From: JANQPD01 sp963715655
GTDB taxonomy: Bacteria > Bacteroidota > Bacteroidia > Flavobacteriales > Schleiferiaceae
Assembly: GCA_963715655.1 (NCBI GenBank)
Contig: OY970262.1
Span: 2,294,001-2,358,000 of the forward strand
DNA: 64,000 nucleotides
Direction of reading: 5' to 3'
In this document: one piece after another, positions 44,377 to 52,528 of the stretch
How the letters are laid out: each line of letters begins with the position of its first letter
Position numbering within the stretch: position 1 is the first letter of the stretch
The notes under the pieces: model-generated
What the model was told of the DNA's origin: nothing
The model's input: only the letters and a program-made list of their open reading frames with translations
Database searches by the model: none
Program-made: the position numbers and the translations under genes

Positions 44377-44691
44377 TTACTGGTTGTTGCTGTTTGGTTT
44401 AGCTTGGCTGAGGATATTGTCTACCTCAACGCTTGATATTTTTAAAGCCTCAGAAATCTGTTGATTGCTAAAACCCTCATTGTGGTACCTTAAGATTTCT
44501 TTTTTGTAGCTGTCTACTTTTTGATATTTCCCTCTTCCAATACGTTCAAGTGTGCCGGACAATATTCCGTACTCTAAAACTTTATCCGCTGCACCGAGTG
44601 CGTATCCATTTTGGATATAAATTTTTTGCAATTCTTTACGGTTAAAAGTTTCACCGACTTTGCTTAATAAAATTGTATCTGCGTAACTCAT
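44377..44691 (-). CDS. Winged-helix / helix-turn-helix protein
   Basis: The 104-aa protein has two DNA-binding-like parts: a winged-helix-like N-terminus (FNRKELQKIYIQNGYALGAADKVLEYGILSGTLERIGRGKYQKV, seen as helix-turn-helix then a basic wing) and a second HTH near residues 72-95 (HNEGFSNQQISEALKISSVEVDNIL). It may be the element regulator. It sits between the replication-type gene and the 217-aa gene on the same strand. Confidence 0.68.
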   Translation of the reverse strand: MSYADTILLSKVGETFNRKELQKIYIQNGYALGAADKVLEYGILSGTLERIGRGKYQKVDSYKKEILRYHNEGFSNQQISEALKISSVEVDNILSQAKPNSNNQ

Positions 44692-44723
44692 AAATGTGAT
44701 TGTTTTTTTTTAGTGTTAAATGA

Positions 44724-45464
44724 CTATCCTATGGGAATATTTGAATACGTGCTTTCATCTGATAAACCACCTTCTTTATGGTTATTGCCGTACTTCTTGA
44801 GGTTATCTACCCAACTTATCATAAAGTTGTCGAGCTTGGCAAACAACATATCTTCGGTAAAATCTATTCTACCCATTACTACCGAATTATTGAACTTATC
44901 TACAAGCTTTTGTTTTTCGTCAAGGTTCTTAAAGTGTTTACTGTACTTTCCGGTTATTGTATTTAACCTTTCTGGAAAATTATTCTTTAAAAAAGTGAAT
45001 GCGGGAATGCTATTTTCTCTCTCTTTTTCTAAGTTTTTAGGCATATTGGTATTAGGTATATCTACACTATAATTGATTTGACTAGTGCCTTGTATAGTGA
45101 TCCGCTCTTGTTCTGTCATGTGATTTAATACAGAGTTGTCAAGTGATTTGTCAAGCGATTTGTCAATTTTTGATAGGGCTATAATATTAGCTTTGAACTG
45201 GTTTTCACTCTTCTCAATTAGAGTGATAAACTTCCAATCAACCAACTCCCTAAAAGCTTTTATGTAAGTATTATATGAGGCTATTCCTGCAACCTCCATG
45301 GCTTGAGATGCGGGAAAACCAAAAGATTCTTTCCAACCTAACATATTATTAAGCTGAACCGCATAGAGATATATAGCATGATGTACTGGACGTACTTTGT
45401 TACTCGAAAAAGCAAACTCATACCAAACCCTAGTATAATCAAACATGAAACGACCTTTACTCAT
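44724..45464 (-). CDS. Replication initiator-like phage protein
   Basis: The frame is open to 45488, but ATG codons at 45464 (MSKGRFMFDYTR) and 45446 fit better. The N-terminal 110 residues look like a winged-helix replication protein (YEFAFSSNKVRPVHHAIYLYAVQLNNMLGW, then FPASQAMEVAGIASYNTYIKAFRELVDWKFI). A variable linker and a helical C-terminal part (about 160-235) follow, like DnaD-type primosome proteins. Replication initiators with this layout are common in Bacteroidota phages. It overlaps the stop of the nuclease gene by 8 bases if the 45464 start is used. Confidence 0.68.
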   Translation of the reverse strand: MSKGRFMFDYTRVWYEFAFSSNKVRPVHHAIYLYAVQLNNMLGWKESFGFPASQAMEVAGIASYNTYIKAFRELVDWKFITLIEKSENQFKANIIALSKIDKSLDKSLDNSVLNHMTEQERITIQGTSQINYSVDIPNTNMPKNLEKERENSIPAFTFLKNNFPERLNTITGKYSKHFKNLDEKQKLVDKFNNSVVMGRIDFTEDMLFAKLDNFMISWVDNLKKYGNNHKEGGLSDESTYSNIPIG

Positions 45465-45960
45465 CCTCAAACATTTTAAACCACTCATAGAACTGTGTGA
45501 AGCTTCTAGCGATTACGTAAGTTCCCCCAGCCTCTTCTATTTGCTTTTGATAAATCTTTTGGCCTTCACTCTGGTTTTTATCGTTGGTAGCTGTACATTT
45601 TACCTCAACCTTTACGGCTCTGCCTTTAATTATGGCTGAAATATCAGCCGTGCCATTTGTACCAGATCCTTTAATCCACTTCTGATGACCTTTAATATTC
45701 ACTTGCCGCCCTGTGCTGCTAATTCGCTCTGCTTGGCCGCCATTGATTTTAATCCATGTAATTACACACTTAGTTAATGCGTTGGAATTGTCGTCCCTTA
45801 AATTGGGTTTAGGTGGATAGGGAAAGTTTGGGTATTGCCGCTTTTTGAAATCCAGATACTTTTCCTCTAAAAGCTTAACCGCTGGAGGTTTTTTATAGCG
45901 GGTTTTTGTTGTACTTTTACTTTCACTTTTTTGCAAAAGGCTGTTATTATGGTTATACAT
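45457..45960 (-). CDS. VRR-NUC / PD-(D/E)XK-type nuclease
   Basis: The 167-aa protein has a nuclease core in its C-terminal half: GSGTNGTADISAIIKGRAVKVEVKC (the D...E-x-K set at about 115-128), followed by QSEGQKIYQKQIEEAGGTYVIA, where the Q and GG are typical of VRR-NUC domains found in many phages. The N-terminal 50 residues are basic and probably disordered. Likely roles are Holliday junction or DNA-end processing in element replication. It belongs to the early operon. Confidence 0.8.
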   Translation of the reverse strand: MYNHNNSLLQKSESKSTTKTRYKKPPAVKLLEEKYLDFKKRQYPNFPYPPKPNLRDDNSNALTKCVITWIKINGGQAERISSTGRQVNIKGHQKWIKGSGTNGTADISAIIKGRAVKVEVKCTATNDKNQSEGQKIYQKQIEEAGGTYVIARSFTQFYEWFKMFEDE

Positions 45961-45974
45961 GGTACAGCCTTTTT

Positions 45975-46259
45975 TTATCGCTTATACTTCAAGTTCTTTA
46001 CCTGCTCCAAAGCCATTTCAACTTCATTGGCTTTAAATCTTATTTTACCTCCTATCTTATACTTTTTTAAATGGCCTGCATTACTCCACTTATCAACTGT
46101 AACAAGCGACACATCATGAATATTTGCTACATCATGTCGTGAATAATAACGTGGGCGGGTTGGTATTTTCTCCTGTTTTGGTAGTGCTTTTTTTACTTCC
46201 TCGGAAATAATTTGGCGTAAATCTTCTGGGGTGAAATTCTGTATTTGAATAGTTTGCAT
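45975..46259 (-). CDS. Excisionase-like helix-turn-helix protein
   Basis: The 94-aa protein has an HTH_17/MerR-like domain in its second half: YYSRHDVANIHDVSLVTVDKWSNAGHLKKYKIGGKIRFKANEVEMAL, the pattern of excisionase-family DNA-binding proteins (here seen as SRHDVANIHDVS and KIGGKIRFKANEV). The N-terminal part is an amphipathic helix. It probably directs excision with the integrase or represses the early region. It starts directly beside the inverted repeats at 46292-46341. Confidence 0.84.
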   Translation of the reverse strand: MQTIQIQNFTPEDLRQIISEEVKKALPKQEKIPTRPRYYSRHDVANIHDVSLVTVDKWSNAGHLKKYKIGGKIRFKANEVEMALEQVKNLKYKR

Positions 46260-46291
46260 ATCGTTTCTTATTTAACTGCTAAACTATATCA

Positions 46292-46341
46292 GGTTACCTA
46301 GGATTTACGGGGTAAATGGGGGTAACTACTTTCTAAAGTAG
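46292..46341. promoter_or_regulatory. Inverted-repeat control region of the element
   Basis: The 97-base gap between the HTH gene and the 221-aa gene holds a near-perfect palindrome CTACTTTCTAAAGTAG (46326-46341) and a wider pair GTTACC (46293-46298) / GGTAAC (46321-46326). This is likely an operator for the HTH protein next to it. Confidence 0.5.
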
Positions 46342-46356
46342 GTAATTTTCAGTAAC

Positions 46357-47022
46357 TTAAATTTCCTCTTCTAAATCCTTTACTGCCTTCGTATAGGCTG
46401 CTGGGTAGTCTTTAAGTAGTGGCAAGGTGTTTTTTATGTTCTTATTAGAAATTACTGAGTGGTTATTACCTTTTGGGTAATCTCGGTAAACCGGAATAGC
46501 ACTTTTGGGGTATTTATATTTTTTGCAAAGTTTAGATATGTACGATTTCCCTTGCTCATAGTGTTCTACTCCCGATTGAATCAAATAATATAGAAATGTA
46601 GTCATTACCTCATGTGTTGCGTTTTCCGGGCTAGTGTTTTTCTCTGCAGGTGTGGAGGTTGGTATATCCTTATTCCCATATTTAGCTAAAAAACTATGAT
46701 ACTCTTTATGCCATTGATATGGGCTTTTTTTTAACCACTCATTCAAATAAAATCGGAACTCAGCCTCGTTAACCCGAAACGCATCGGTAATAATGCTTTT
46801 ATACTTGTTAAAATCATAATGATATTGAGATGCAAAATCGTAACCCTCAACTGATGGTAAAAGAGGAAGATTGTCCCCCTTTTCAACCTCACCATTTGAA
46901 ATAGTCATAAGGCAACTAGTCACTATTCTACCCTTAGAATCTGGGTGCATATCTTCATAGTTTCTAATAACTTTATCGATGTTCATGGGTCTACCAATTT
47001 TTAAACTTTCCCAGCTTTTCAT
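46357..47022 (-). CDS. Hypothetical protein coupled to the integrase
   Basis: The 221-aa protein is soluble, with an acidic middle and a basic C-terminal half (SYISKLCKKYKYPKSAIP). No motif is recognised. Its ATG overlaps the integrase stop (TAATG), so the two are made together. Genes in this place often modulate integration or lysogeny, but nothing in the sequence proves it. Confidence 0.68.
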   Translation of the reverse strand: MKSWESLKIGRPMNIDKVIRNYEDMHPDSKGRIVTSCLMTISNGEVEKGDNLPLLPSVEGYDFASQYHYDFNKYKSIITDAFRVNEAEFRFYLNEWLKKSPYQWHKEYHSFLAKYGNKDIPTSTPAEKNTSPENATHEVMTTFLYYLIQSGVEHYEQGKSYISKLCKKYKYPKSAIPVYRDYPKGNNHSVISNKNIKNTLPLLKDYPAAYTKAVKDLEEEI

Positions 47023-48290
47023 TAGTCTACCTTTTTTAATGGTGTAAAGAATTCATGCCCTGCCATTAGCTGTGCGTGCTCTTTATTGCTGAGCTTTACG
47101 TATTTCATGAATGAAATTGTTGACTTATGCCCGGTAATCTTCATAATTGAAATAACTGGCATTTTAGCCTTATAAGCTAATGTTGCGAAAGTCCTACGTG
47201 CAGAATGTGCTGAAACAAGTTGATATTTCTTGTAAGTGGTAGCTTTATTTATTCCGCCATACGTTCTATATATTGTTACATCCTCATTTATCTCTGCTAA
47301 TTCAGCTAACTCTTTTAAATAGGCATTGAATTTTTGATTGCTAATTTTTGTAGGTAGGTTAAAGCTATATTTATTCAGAATTTCCTTTACTTGCTGATGT
47401 AATGGAATATAGACCACTTCACCAGTTTTTTGAGTACGCATCTGTATCAAGGTACAATTCTCGACCATCTTATCAGCAGTAAGTCTACTTAAATCCGAAA
47501 ACCTTAAGCCTGATCTACACCCCACCAAAAATAAATCTCGAACCCTATCTAGTCTTTGGTTTTGACTAAGATCTAAATTATAAAGGTTGGTTAACTCATT
47601 TTCAGTTAGGTAAATACTATCTGTGGTCTCTTCTAAAACCTTAAATTTCTTACTTCTAAAACTTTCATTCTTATGGAGACCTGCCTCAAATGAAACATCC
47701 ATAAAAACTTTAATATTCTTGATATGCCCACCAACTGTATTAGTGGCGTACCCTTTACTATTAAGCCACTCTACAAATTCAAAATAAAAGTCTAAGTCTA
47801 TATTTTCAAAAGTTAGTTTTACATTTTTAGCTTTTTGGTAGGCTTTCAACTTGTTTAGAGATGTGCGATATCCTTTTCGGGTCTCTAGTTGCTTATCGCA
47901 TACCTTAATGTGATTTTCAGCAAACGCAGTTAAACTATTAAAAGATAAAGCCCCCTTTTTTGGCTCCTTCCTTTTAAACTCCTTATCTAGTTGCGCCCTA
48001 ACATCTTCCAATAACACTGGCTTACGGCTCAACTTAGCGGTATTTTCAACAAGCTCAAAAAGTTCAGTATACCTATTTAATTGGGTATTCGTAATTTTCT
48101 CAGTAGAGTTAGGCTTTAACTTTCTGTTAGAACAATAGCCTGCCTTGTAATCCTCAGCCCCCCATCTTGTGGGTAGCACATATTCTTGAGTAGAGTATTT
48201 CAGGCGCTTACCATTACTGCGAACCACAAAATAAATAAGAGTTGGGGTTTTGGATCTTGCATCCTTCAAAACAAACGTAGAGGTGGCCAT
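47022..48290 (-). CDS. Tyrosine site-specific integrase
   Basis: The 422-aa protein is a full tyrosine recombinase of the Bacteroidota integrative-element type. It has an N-terminal arm-binding region (about 1-95), a SAM-like core-binding domain (about 105-205) and a catalytic domain with Arg in VGCRSGLRFSDL, the HSARRT box (His362, Arg365), His388 in ITGHKS and the nucleophile Tyr397 in SFMKYVKL. All catalytic residues are present. It is next to attR, reading inward, and is the likely enzyme for insertion into tRNA-Leu. The 221-aa gene follows with a one-base overlap. Confidence 0.95.
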   Translation of the reverse strand: MATSTFVLKDARSKTPTLIYFVVRSNGKRLKYSTQEYVLPTRWGAEDYKAGYCSNRKLKPNSTEKITNTQLNRYTELFELVENTAKLSRKPVLLEDVRAQLDKEFKRKEPKKGALSFNSLTAFAENHIKVCDKQLETRKGYRTSLNKLKAYQKAKNVKLTFENIDLDFYFEFVEWLNSKGYATNTVGGHIKNIKVFMDVSFEAGLHKNESFRSKKFKVLEETTDSIYLTENELTNLYNLDLSQNQRLDRVRDLFLVGCRSGLRFSDLSRLTADKMVENCTLIQMRTQKTGEVVYIPLHQQVKEILNKYSFNLPTKISNQKFNAYLKELAELAEINEDVTIYRTYGGINKATTYKKYQLVSAHSARRTFATLAYKAKMPVISIMKITGHKSTISFMKYVKLSNKEHAQLMAGHEFFTPLKKVD

Positions 48291-48324
48291 AATTAACTTT
48301 TTTGCACCTCAAAAGTACGGTAAA

Positions 48325-48343
48325 GGGGACGGATTAGGGGACG
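48325..48343 (+). repeat. Paired GGGGACG repeats, candidate integrase arm-type sites (right)
   Basis: GGGGACG occurs at 48325-48331 and 48337-48343, 12 bases apart, just upstream of the integrase start. The spacing and hexamer are the same as in the left-end pair. Confidence 0.6.
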
Positions 48344-48460
48344 CTTTTTCTTTTTTTTTCTTATTTTTATTTATCTTATGTTTTCTTTACACCCTTATTT
48401 AGCAAAGCAGTAGCGCATGAATGAGCGTTTAAAGGAAAGATTTAACAAAACTAAAGGTGC

Positions 48461-48475
48461 TCCTGTTCTGGGCAC
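48461..48475 (+). other. attR of the integrated element (15-bp core)
   Basis: An exact copy of the 15-bp end of tRNA-Leu (39302-39316) with no tRNA body around it; this marks the right border of the element. Confidence 0.9.
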
Positions 48476-48691
48476 TTTTTGCTACGGCATTTTTTTGTTC
48501 CCCTGCGCTTAGCATCATGGGCTTAAAATCTTACTACAATTCTTTAAGCCCTTTAAAGCATTACTTATAATTCCTGTTTTATAATTCCCATTCCCTGTTT
48601 TCAGGGATACGCTAGTTTCACGGTTATCTGTGATGTATAGCCCTGCCGCGCATCGCAAATTTGTACTCGTTAATCACATAAAACAACAATT

Positions 48692-49096
48692 ATGAAAACG
48701 AGTATCATTTTTTTAACCGTATGCCTAATTGCTTTTACTAATTGCTTTGCGCAAAAAGCACCCATCTCAGCAGCCGCTCCAATAGTAACAATAGAAATTG
48801 AGGATGATGAAACCATCTTGCTATGGAGCATGAATAAAGAAGTAAACACGCGCTTTTTTGTAGTGGAAGAATCCCTTGATGGTGGTAATAATTTCAACCC
48901 AATGCGTACTGTAAAAGCAACTGGAAATAGCAATTTACCTACCCATTTTGAAATAAACGAATATGGCTTTATTAAAAAAAATGCTGTATATCGAGTAATT
49001 TTAGTACACATGGATGGTATTCGAGTTGCCTCAAATGTTGTGAAGCTAAGCCCTAAAAGGACTATGTTACCAAACCCTTCCATTGCGAAGAAATAA
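48692..49096 (+). CDS. Small secreted protein of unknown function
   Basis: The 134-aa protein has a signal peptide (MKTSIIFLTVCLIAFTNCFA, cleaved near residue 20). The mature part is a single beta domain: IVTIEIEDDETILLWSMNKEVNTRFFVVEESLDGGNNF resembles one FN3-like repeat (shown by the WSMNKE...VEESLDGGNNF pattern). It is the first gene of a same-strand run that leads to a histidine kinase and response regulator. No sorting domain is visible. Function unknown. Confidence 0.75.
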   Translation: MKTSIIFLTVCLIAFTNCFAQKAPISAAAPIVTIEIEDDETILLWSMNKEVNTRFFVVEESLDGGNNFNPMRTVKATGNSNLPTHFEINEYGFIKKNAVYRVILVHMDGIRVASNVVKLSPKRTMLPNPSIAKK

Positions 49097-49141
49097 AACC
49101 TTTACATTTACAATCAGCACAAATCTTTAACAATCAACAAA

Positions 49142-49912
49142 ATGGCCATGGAAGATACTGGAATATTTCAAACATTAAACGTAAATCCAAAGGGGAAAAC
49201 GAGCGTAAACTTTTACTTTTTCTTGGTAGAGTTACTAGAAGGAAGCACCATAACCTTTTCAAAAGGCACCTACCAACCTGCTGAAAACAATAATTCAGCA
49301 ACGATAAGTTATACGGCAGATTATGGCAACAACCCACCCGTTGATAATGCACCTATGGTAGCATATATGTTACCTTTTATTCAGCAGTATGAAGATCCAA
49401 GTGTTCAGGATAATGCCATTAACTTAAATGATGCTACGCTGTACGTATATGAAAAGGGAAAAGACAACCCCAAAGTGAAAGGAACAGTACAGGGAATAAA
49501 AACAACACAAAGACCAACCATTGGAAACGAAACTCCTACTGACTTTGTAAATACTGTACCTAAAGTAAATGAAATCCGCTATTGTATTGCAGAATATCAC
49601 GTGAGCACTACAAATAAGAAACAGTATTTTGTAATAGCAATGAGCAAAACGGATAAATCCACGTACAATAACCTTTTAAAAATTCAAGAGAAGGAAAATA
49701 AGCCAGGCATTCTAGTAGGTGAATATCAAGCACAAACCAATTCGATTAATAATAGTGGAAACGTTTGCGCTATAGGTTGTATTTCTTCCTCCAAAAAAGA
49801 CGAATTCACAAATATTGAGCTTAAAGATATACAGAACACCTCTATTAAAATAAAGTACGACAGTGCACACATTGTTAATTGTGATGCAGCAGACCCTGAA
49901 CTTTCAAAGTAA
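49142..49912 (+). CDS. Hypothetical protein upstream of the histidine kinase
   Basis: The 256-aa protein has no signal peptide or membrane segment; the ATG at 49142 and the one at 49148 are both possible. It is mostly beta, with a C-terminal half containing cysteines (GNVCAIGCISSSKKDE). No family is recognised. It lies 45 bases after the secreted-protein gene and 6 bases before the kinase gene, so all are probably cotranscribed. Confidence 0.72.
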   Translation: MAMEDTGIFQTLNVNPKGKTSVNFYFFLVELLEGSTITFSKGTYQPAENNNSATISYTADYGNNPPVDNAPMVAYMLPFIQQYEDPSVQDNAINLNDATLYVYEKGKDNPKVKGTVQGIKTTQRPTIGNETPTDFVNTVPKVNEIRYCIAEYHVSTTNKKQYFVIAMSKTDKSTYNNLLKIQEKENKPGILVGEYQAQTNSINNSGNVCAIGCISSSKKDEFTNIELKDIQNTSIKIKYDSAHIVNCDAADPELSK

Positions 49913-49918
49913 TTTAAA

Positions 49919-51832
49919 TTGCGCCTTTTACTGTTTTTTTTAACGTACTTAACACTTACCACAGCAAGTGATTTAAGCGCCCAAAGTAACTTGGATAATA
50001 TTGATGCATTAGCTGAGGAAGCATTTCTACTTCAAAACAGTTACCCCGACAGTGCTTTTTTAGTTGCAAAAAAAGTCTTGTCGCTATCAAAACTGACTCA
50101 TTATCAAAAAGGAATGGGCGCTGCGCATATGCGTTTGGGTAGTATTTATGAACTGCACAAGAATTTTGATTCAGCCGTATTTCATTTAAACAGATGCTAT
50201 CAAATTAGGCTTCAGATGAAGGATTACAGTGGCGCTGCCGGTGCTTGTTATGTTTTAAATGATGCCTACGAACAAGCCGCCATGCTAGATTCAGCCTTTT
50301 TTACGGCTTACCGAGGCTTGCGATTGGCAGAAAAGCACCATCTTGAAAGAGCGTATGCTGATTTTCTGTTTGAGTTGGGCGAACTTAACCTAAACTATAA
50401 AGAATCCGATACTGCCTTTTACTATTTTAAAAAAGCATTTGATTTAGGTGCATCGCTAAATGACAAAGTTTACAATTTAAAAGTAGCTTTTGGGCTGGGT
50501 GCATACTATTATACGGTAGGAAATTTTGAAAAAGCACTTGACTATTATTTAGTGGGAAATGAACTAATAGACCCAGTAACAAATAAAATTGCCGTAGCGA
50601 TAAGTGCCAACAATTTAGCGGCTTGTTATGATCAGCTAGATAGACCGAAAGAAGCAAAAAAAAAATATCAAACGGCTGTAAGCATTTATCAGGAATTGAG
50701 CTATCCTGCGGAAGCAGCTGAAAGTATGAATAGCTTAGGCGCACTCTATTTTAGAAATGAAGCGTATGACAGTGCCGAATATTGGTACGCAAAGGCCTAC
50801 CCCATTCTTAAAAGTACGGATAGTTATAATTCGCTCCTGAATAATTTATTGTTTAGATCAGTTGTATGCGAGGCTAAGGGTAAAAATTTAGAAGCCTTAG
50901 CTTTCTATAAGGAATATACCAATTATAAGGATTCTTTGCTCGATACACAGAAAATAAGCAGTATTGCAGAAATGCAAACCAAGTATGATACTGAAAAAAA
51001 AGAACAACAAATTTTACTTTTAGACGAGCAAAACAAAACCAAAGCTGCGCAACGCAATGTATTTATAGCCGGCACTATGGTGCTTTTTTTAGGTTTATTC
51101 ATTTTGGGCTTTTACTATCGCCAGCGGGTTAAACTCAATAAAAAAGACAAACAACTTGCGCAAGAGCGCATAAATACAATGCTGAATATGCAGGAAGCAA
51201 AATCGTACACGGCCATGCTGCAAGGGCAAGAAGAAGAACGCCAGCGTATAGCTTCCGATTTACACGACCGTTTAGGGGGTATGCTTTCTACCACCAAACT
51301 ACTTTTAGCGGCTTCTGATTTAAAATCGGAGCAAGCATCAACGCAAGTGCAAAGAGCTACTGAACTGATTGATGAAGCCGTGAAAGAAGTAAGGCGTGTT
51401 TCGCACAACCTAAGTACTGGAATGGTGCAGAGTTTTGGTCTTTTAGGTGCATTAGAAGATTTAGCGGACAGCATGAATCAAAGCAAACTAATTAAATGCA
51501 CCGTAAACGCTTACGGAATAGATGAACGCCTTGAAACCGCCCTAGAAATAGACGTGTATAGAATGATACAAGAAACTGTAAACAACGTTTTAAAACACGC
51601 AAAGGCTAGTCGCCTAGATATTCAATTGAATCATTTAGAAGATAGCCTAAGCATTAGCATTGAAGACAATGGAATGGGGTTTAATCCCAAGGCATTGGGA
51701 AAAAGAGGCGGTATTGGCTTGTCTAATTTACAAGCAAGGGCAGGAAAATATGGAGGCGACTGCATTATAGACAGCCATATTGGTAAAGGTACCATGGTGA
51801 TTATTGATATTCCGCTAAAAGAAACAGATTAA
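49919..51832 (+). CDS. TPR-containing sensor histidine kinase (HisKA_3 type), TTG start
   Basis: The frame begins at a TTG (49919); the codon before it is preceded by an in-frame stop, and there is no ATG near, so TTG is the likely start. The 637-aa protein has a signal peptide (1-22), six or so TPR repeats in the periplasm (about 30-350), a membrane helix (about 378-398, VFIAGTMVLFLGLFILGFYY), a coiled coil and a HisKA_3 box with the phospho-acceptor His449 in ASDLHDRLGG. A HATPase domain follows, with the N-box ETVNNVLKHAKA and G-boxes IEDNGMGF and GGIGLSNLQARA. Its ORF overlaps the response regulator by one base (TAATG). The stimulus is unknown. Confidence 0.92.
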   Translation: MRLLLFFLTYLTLTTASDLSAQSNLDNIDALAEEAFLLQNSYPDSAFLVAKKVLSLSKLTHYQKGMGAAHMRLGSIYELHKNFDSAVFHLNRCYQIRLQMKDYSGAAGACYVLNDAYEQAAMLDSAFFTAYRGLRLAEKHHLERAYADFLFELGELNLNYKESDTAFYYFKKAFDLGASLNDKVYNLKVAFGLGAYYYTVGNFEKALDYYLVGNELIDPVTNKIAVAISANNLAACYDQLDRPKEAKKKYQTAVSIYQELSYPAEAAESMNSLGALYFRNEAYDSAEYWYAKAYPILKSTDSYNSLLNNLLFRSVVCEAKGKNLEALAFYKEYTNYKDSLLDTQKISSIAEMQTKYDTEKKEQQILLLDEQNKTKAAQRNVFIAGTMVLFLGLFILGFYYRQRVKLNKKDKQLAQERINTMLNMQEAKSYTAMLQGQEEERQRIASDLHDRLGGMLSTTKLLLAASDLKSEQASTQVQRATELIDEAVKEVRRVSHNLSTGMVQSFGLLGALEDLADSMNQSKLIKCTVNAYGIDERLETALEIDVYRMIQETVNNVLKHAKASRLDIQLNHLEDSLSISIEDNGMGFNPKALGKRGGIGLSNLQARAGKYGGDCIIDSHIGKGTMVIIDIPLKETD

Positions 51833-52473
51833 TGATTAAAATATTAATTGCTGATGATCATCAAATGTTTATTGATGGCCTTACCGCGTTAGCTGAAAGT
51901 TTAGAAAACGTTAGTGTTTTAGGCGGTGCAAATGATGGTGTAGAACTTTTAAAACTTTTGGAGACACAGCCAGCCGATTTAATACTAATGGATTACAATA
52001 TGCCCGAAATGGATGGGTTGGAATGCACAAGGGAGATTGTAGAAAAACACCCGAAAGTAAAAGTATTGATGCTAACGATGCACCATAGTAAGGATTATAT
52101 TGCAAAAGCACTGAAGGCAGGTGCGCACGGCTATATTCTAAAAAACACAGGGAAAGAAGAACTTCAAGAAGCGATAGAAGCAGTAATGGCTGGCGATTCT
52201 TATTTTAGTAAAGAGGTAACCGAGCAAATTATGCACGGACTGCAACGTAAGAAAAAAATTCAAAAGGATTATCAGATTTCAGACTTAACCGAAAGGGAAA
52301 AAGAGGTGTTGATTCTAATAACTCAAGAAATGACTACCAATGAAATTGCCGAAGCACTTTTTATTAGTAAGCATACGGTAGAAACCCACCGTAAAAATCT
52401 TATAAGCAAGCTAAACGTGCGCAACGTTACCGGTTTGGTAAAATACGCGGTGCAACAAGGTTTGGTAGATTAG
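51832..52473 (+). CDS. NarL/LuxR-family response regulator
   Basis: The 213-aa protein has a receiver domain (1-120) with acidic pocket DD at 8-9, phospho-acceptor Asp54 in LMDYNMPEMDG, conserved Thr and Lys (MLTMHH, YILKNTGKEE). A LuxR-type HTH follows at 148-205 (LTEREKEVLILITQEMTTNEIAEALFISKHTVETHRKNLISKL, seen as LTEREKEVL and HTVETHRKNL). It is the partner of the kinase just upstream, with overlapping start. Targets are unknown but may include the two upstream genes. Confidence 0.95.
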   Translation: MIKILIADDHQMFIDGLTALAESLENVSVLGGANDGVELLKLLETQPADLILMDYNMPEMDGLECTREIVEKHPKVKVLMLTMHHSKDYIAKALKAGAHGYILKNTGKEELQEAIEAVMAGDSYFSKEVTEQIMHGLQRKKKIQKDYQISDLTEREKEVLILITQEMTTNEIAEALFISKHTVETHRKNLISKLNVRNVTGLVKYAVQQGLVD

Positions 52474-52528
52474 TTTTTAGCTTAAACTGAGCTAATCCGT
52501 TTTTGAATTGTAAAAAATCCTGCTATTC

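Larger units (their letters stand above)
39302..48475. mobile_element. 9.2-kb integrated phage-satellite-like element at tRNA-Leu, carrying a tail-length module
   Basis: The element is bounded by 15-bp direct repeats, has a tyrosine integrase next to attR, an excisionase-like HTH protein, a nuclease, a replication-type protein and a winged-helix protein. A morphogenesis block follows, made of a frameshifting tail assembly chaperone pair, a tape measure protein and two small proteins, closed by a terminator. Nearly all genes run right to left, several with TAATG overlaps. No capsid, portal, terminase, tail tube, sheath or baseplate gene is recognised. With both att sites, an intact integrase and tight gene packing it does not look like a decayed prophage; a phage satellite is the best reading, but a prophage with a clean internal deletion remains possible. 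Confidence 0.85.
48291..48691. other. Right end of the element and chromosomal spacer
   Basis: The stretch holds the right GGGGACG pair (48325-48343), a pyrimidine tract (48345-48360), attR (48461-48475) and then about 215 bases of chromosomal non-coding DNA. That DNA has T/C-rich blocks (CCCTGTTTTCAGGGA, a short hairpin near 48592-48607) before the next gene. No ORF is supported. Confidence 0.5.

Noticed and set aside
39302..48475. Decayed ordinary prophage
   Set aside because: Both att sites, the integrase and tightly overlapping genes are intact, with no broken frames; a degraded prophage would be expected to show remnants of capsid or packaging genes. A clean deletion cannot be fully excluded.
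39302..48475. Tailocin or contractile injection system
   Set aside because: No sheath, tube, baseplate or spike gene is recognised; tape measure and chaperone alone are not enough.
48670..49083. 137-codon minus-strand frame
   Set aside because: It is antisense to the secreted-protein gene at 48692, which has a proper signal peptide.
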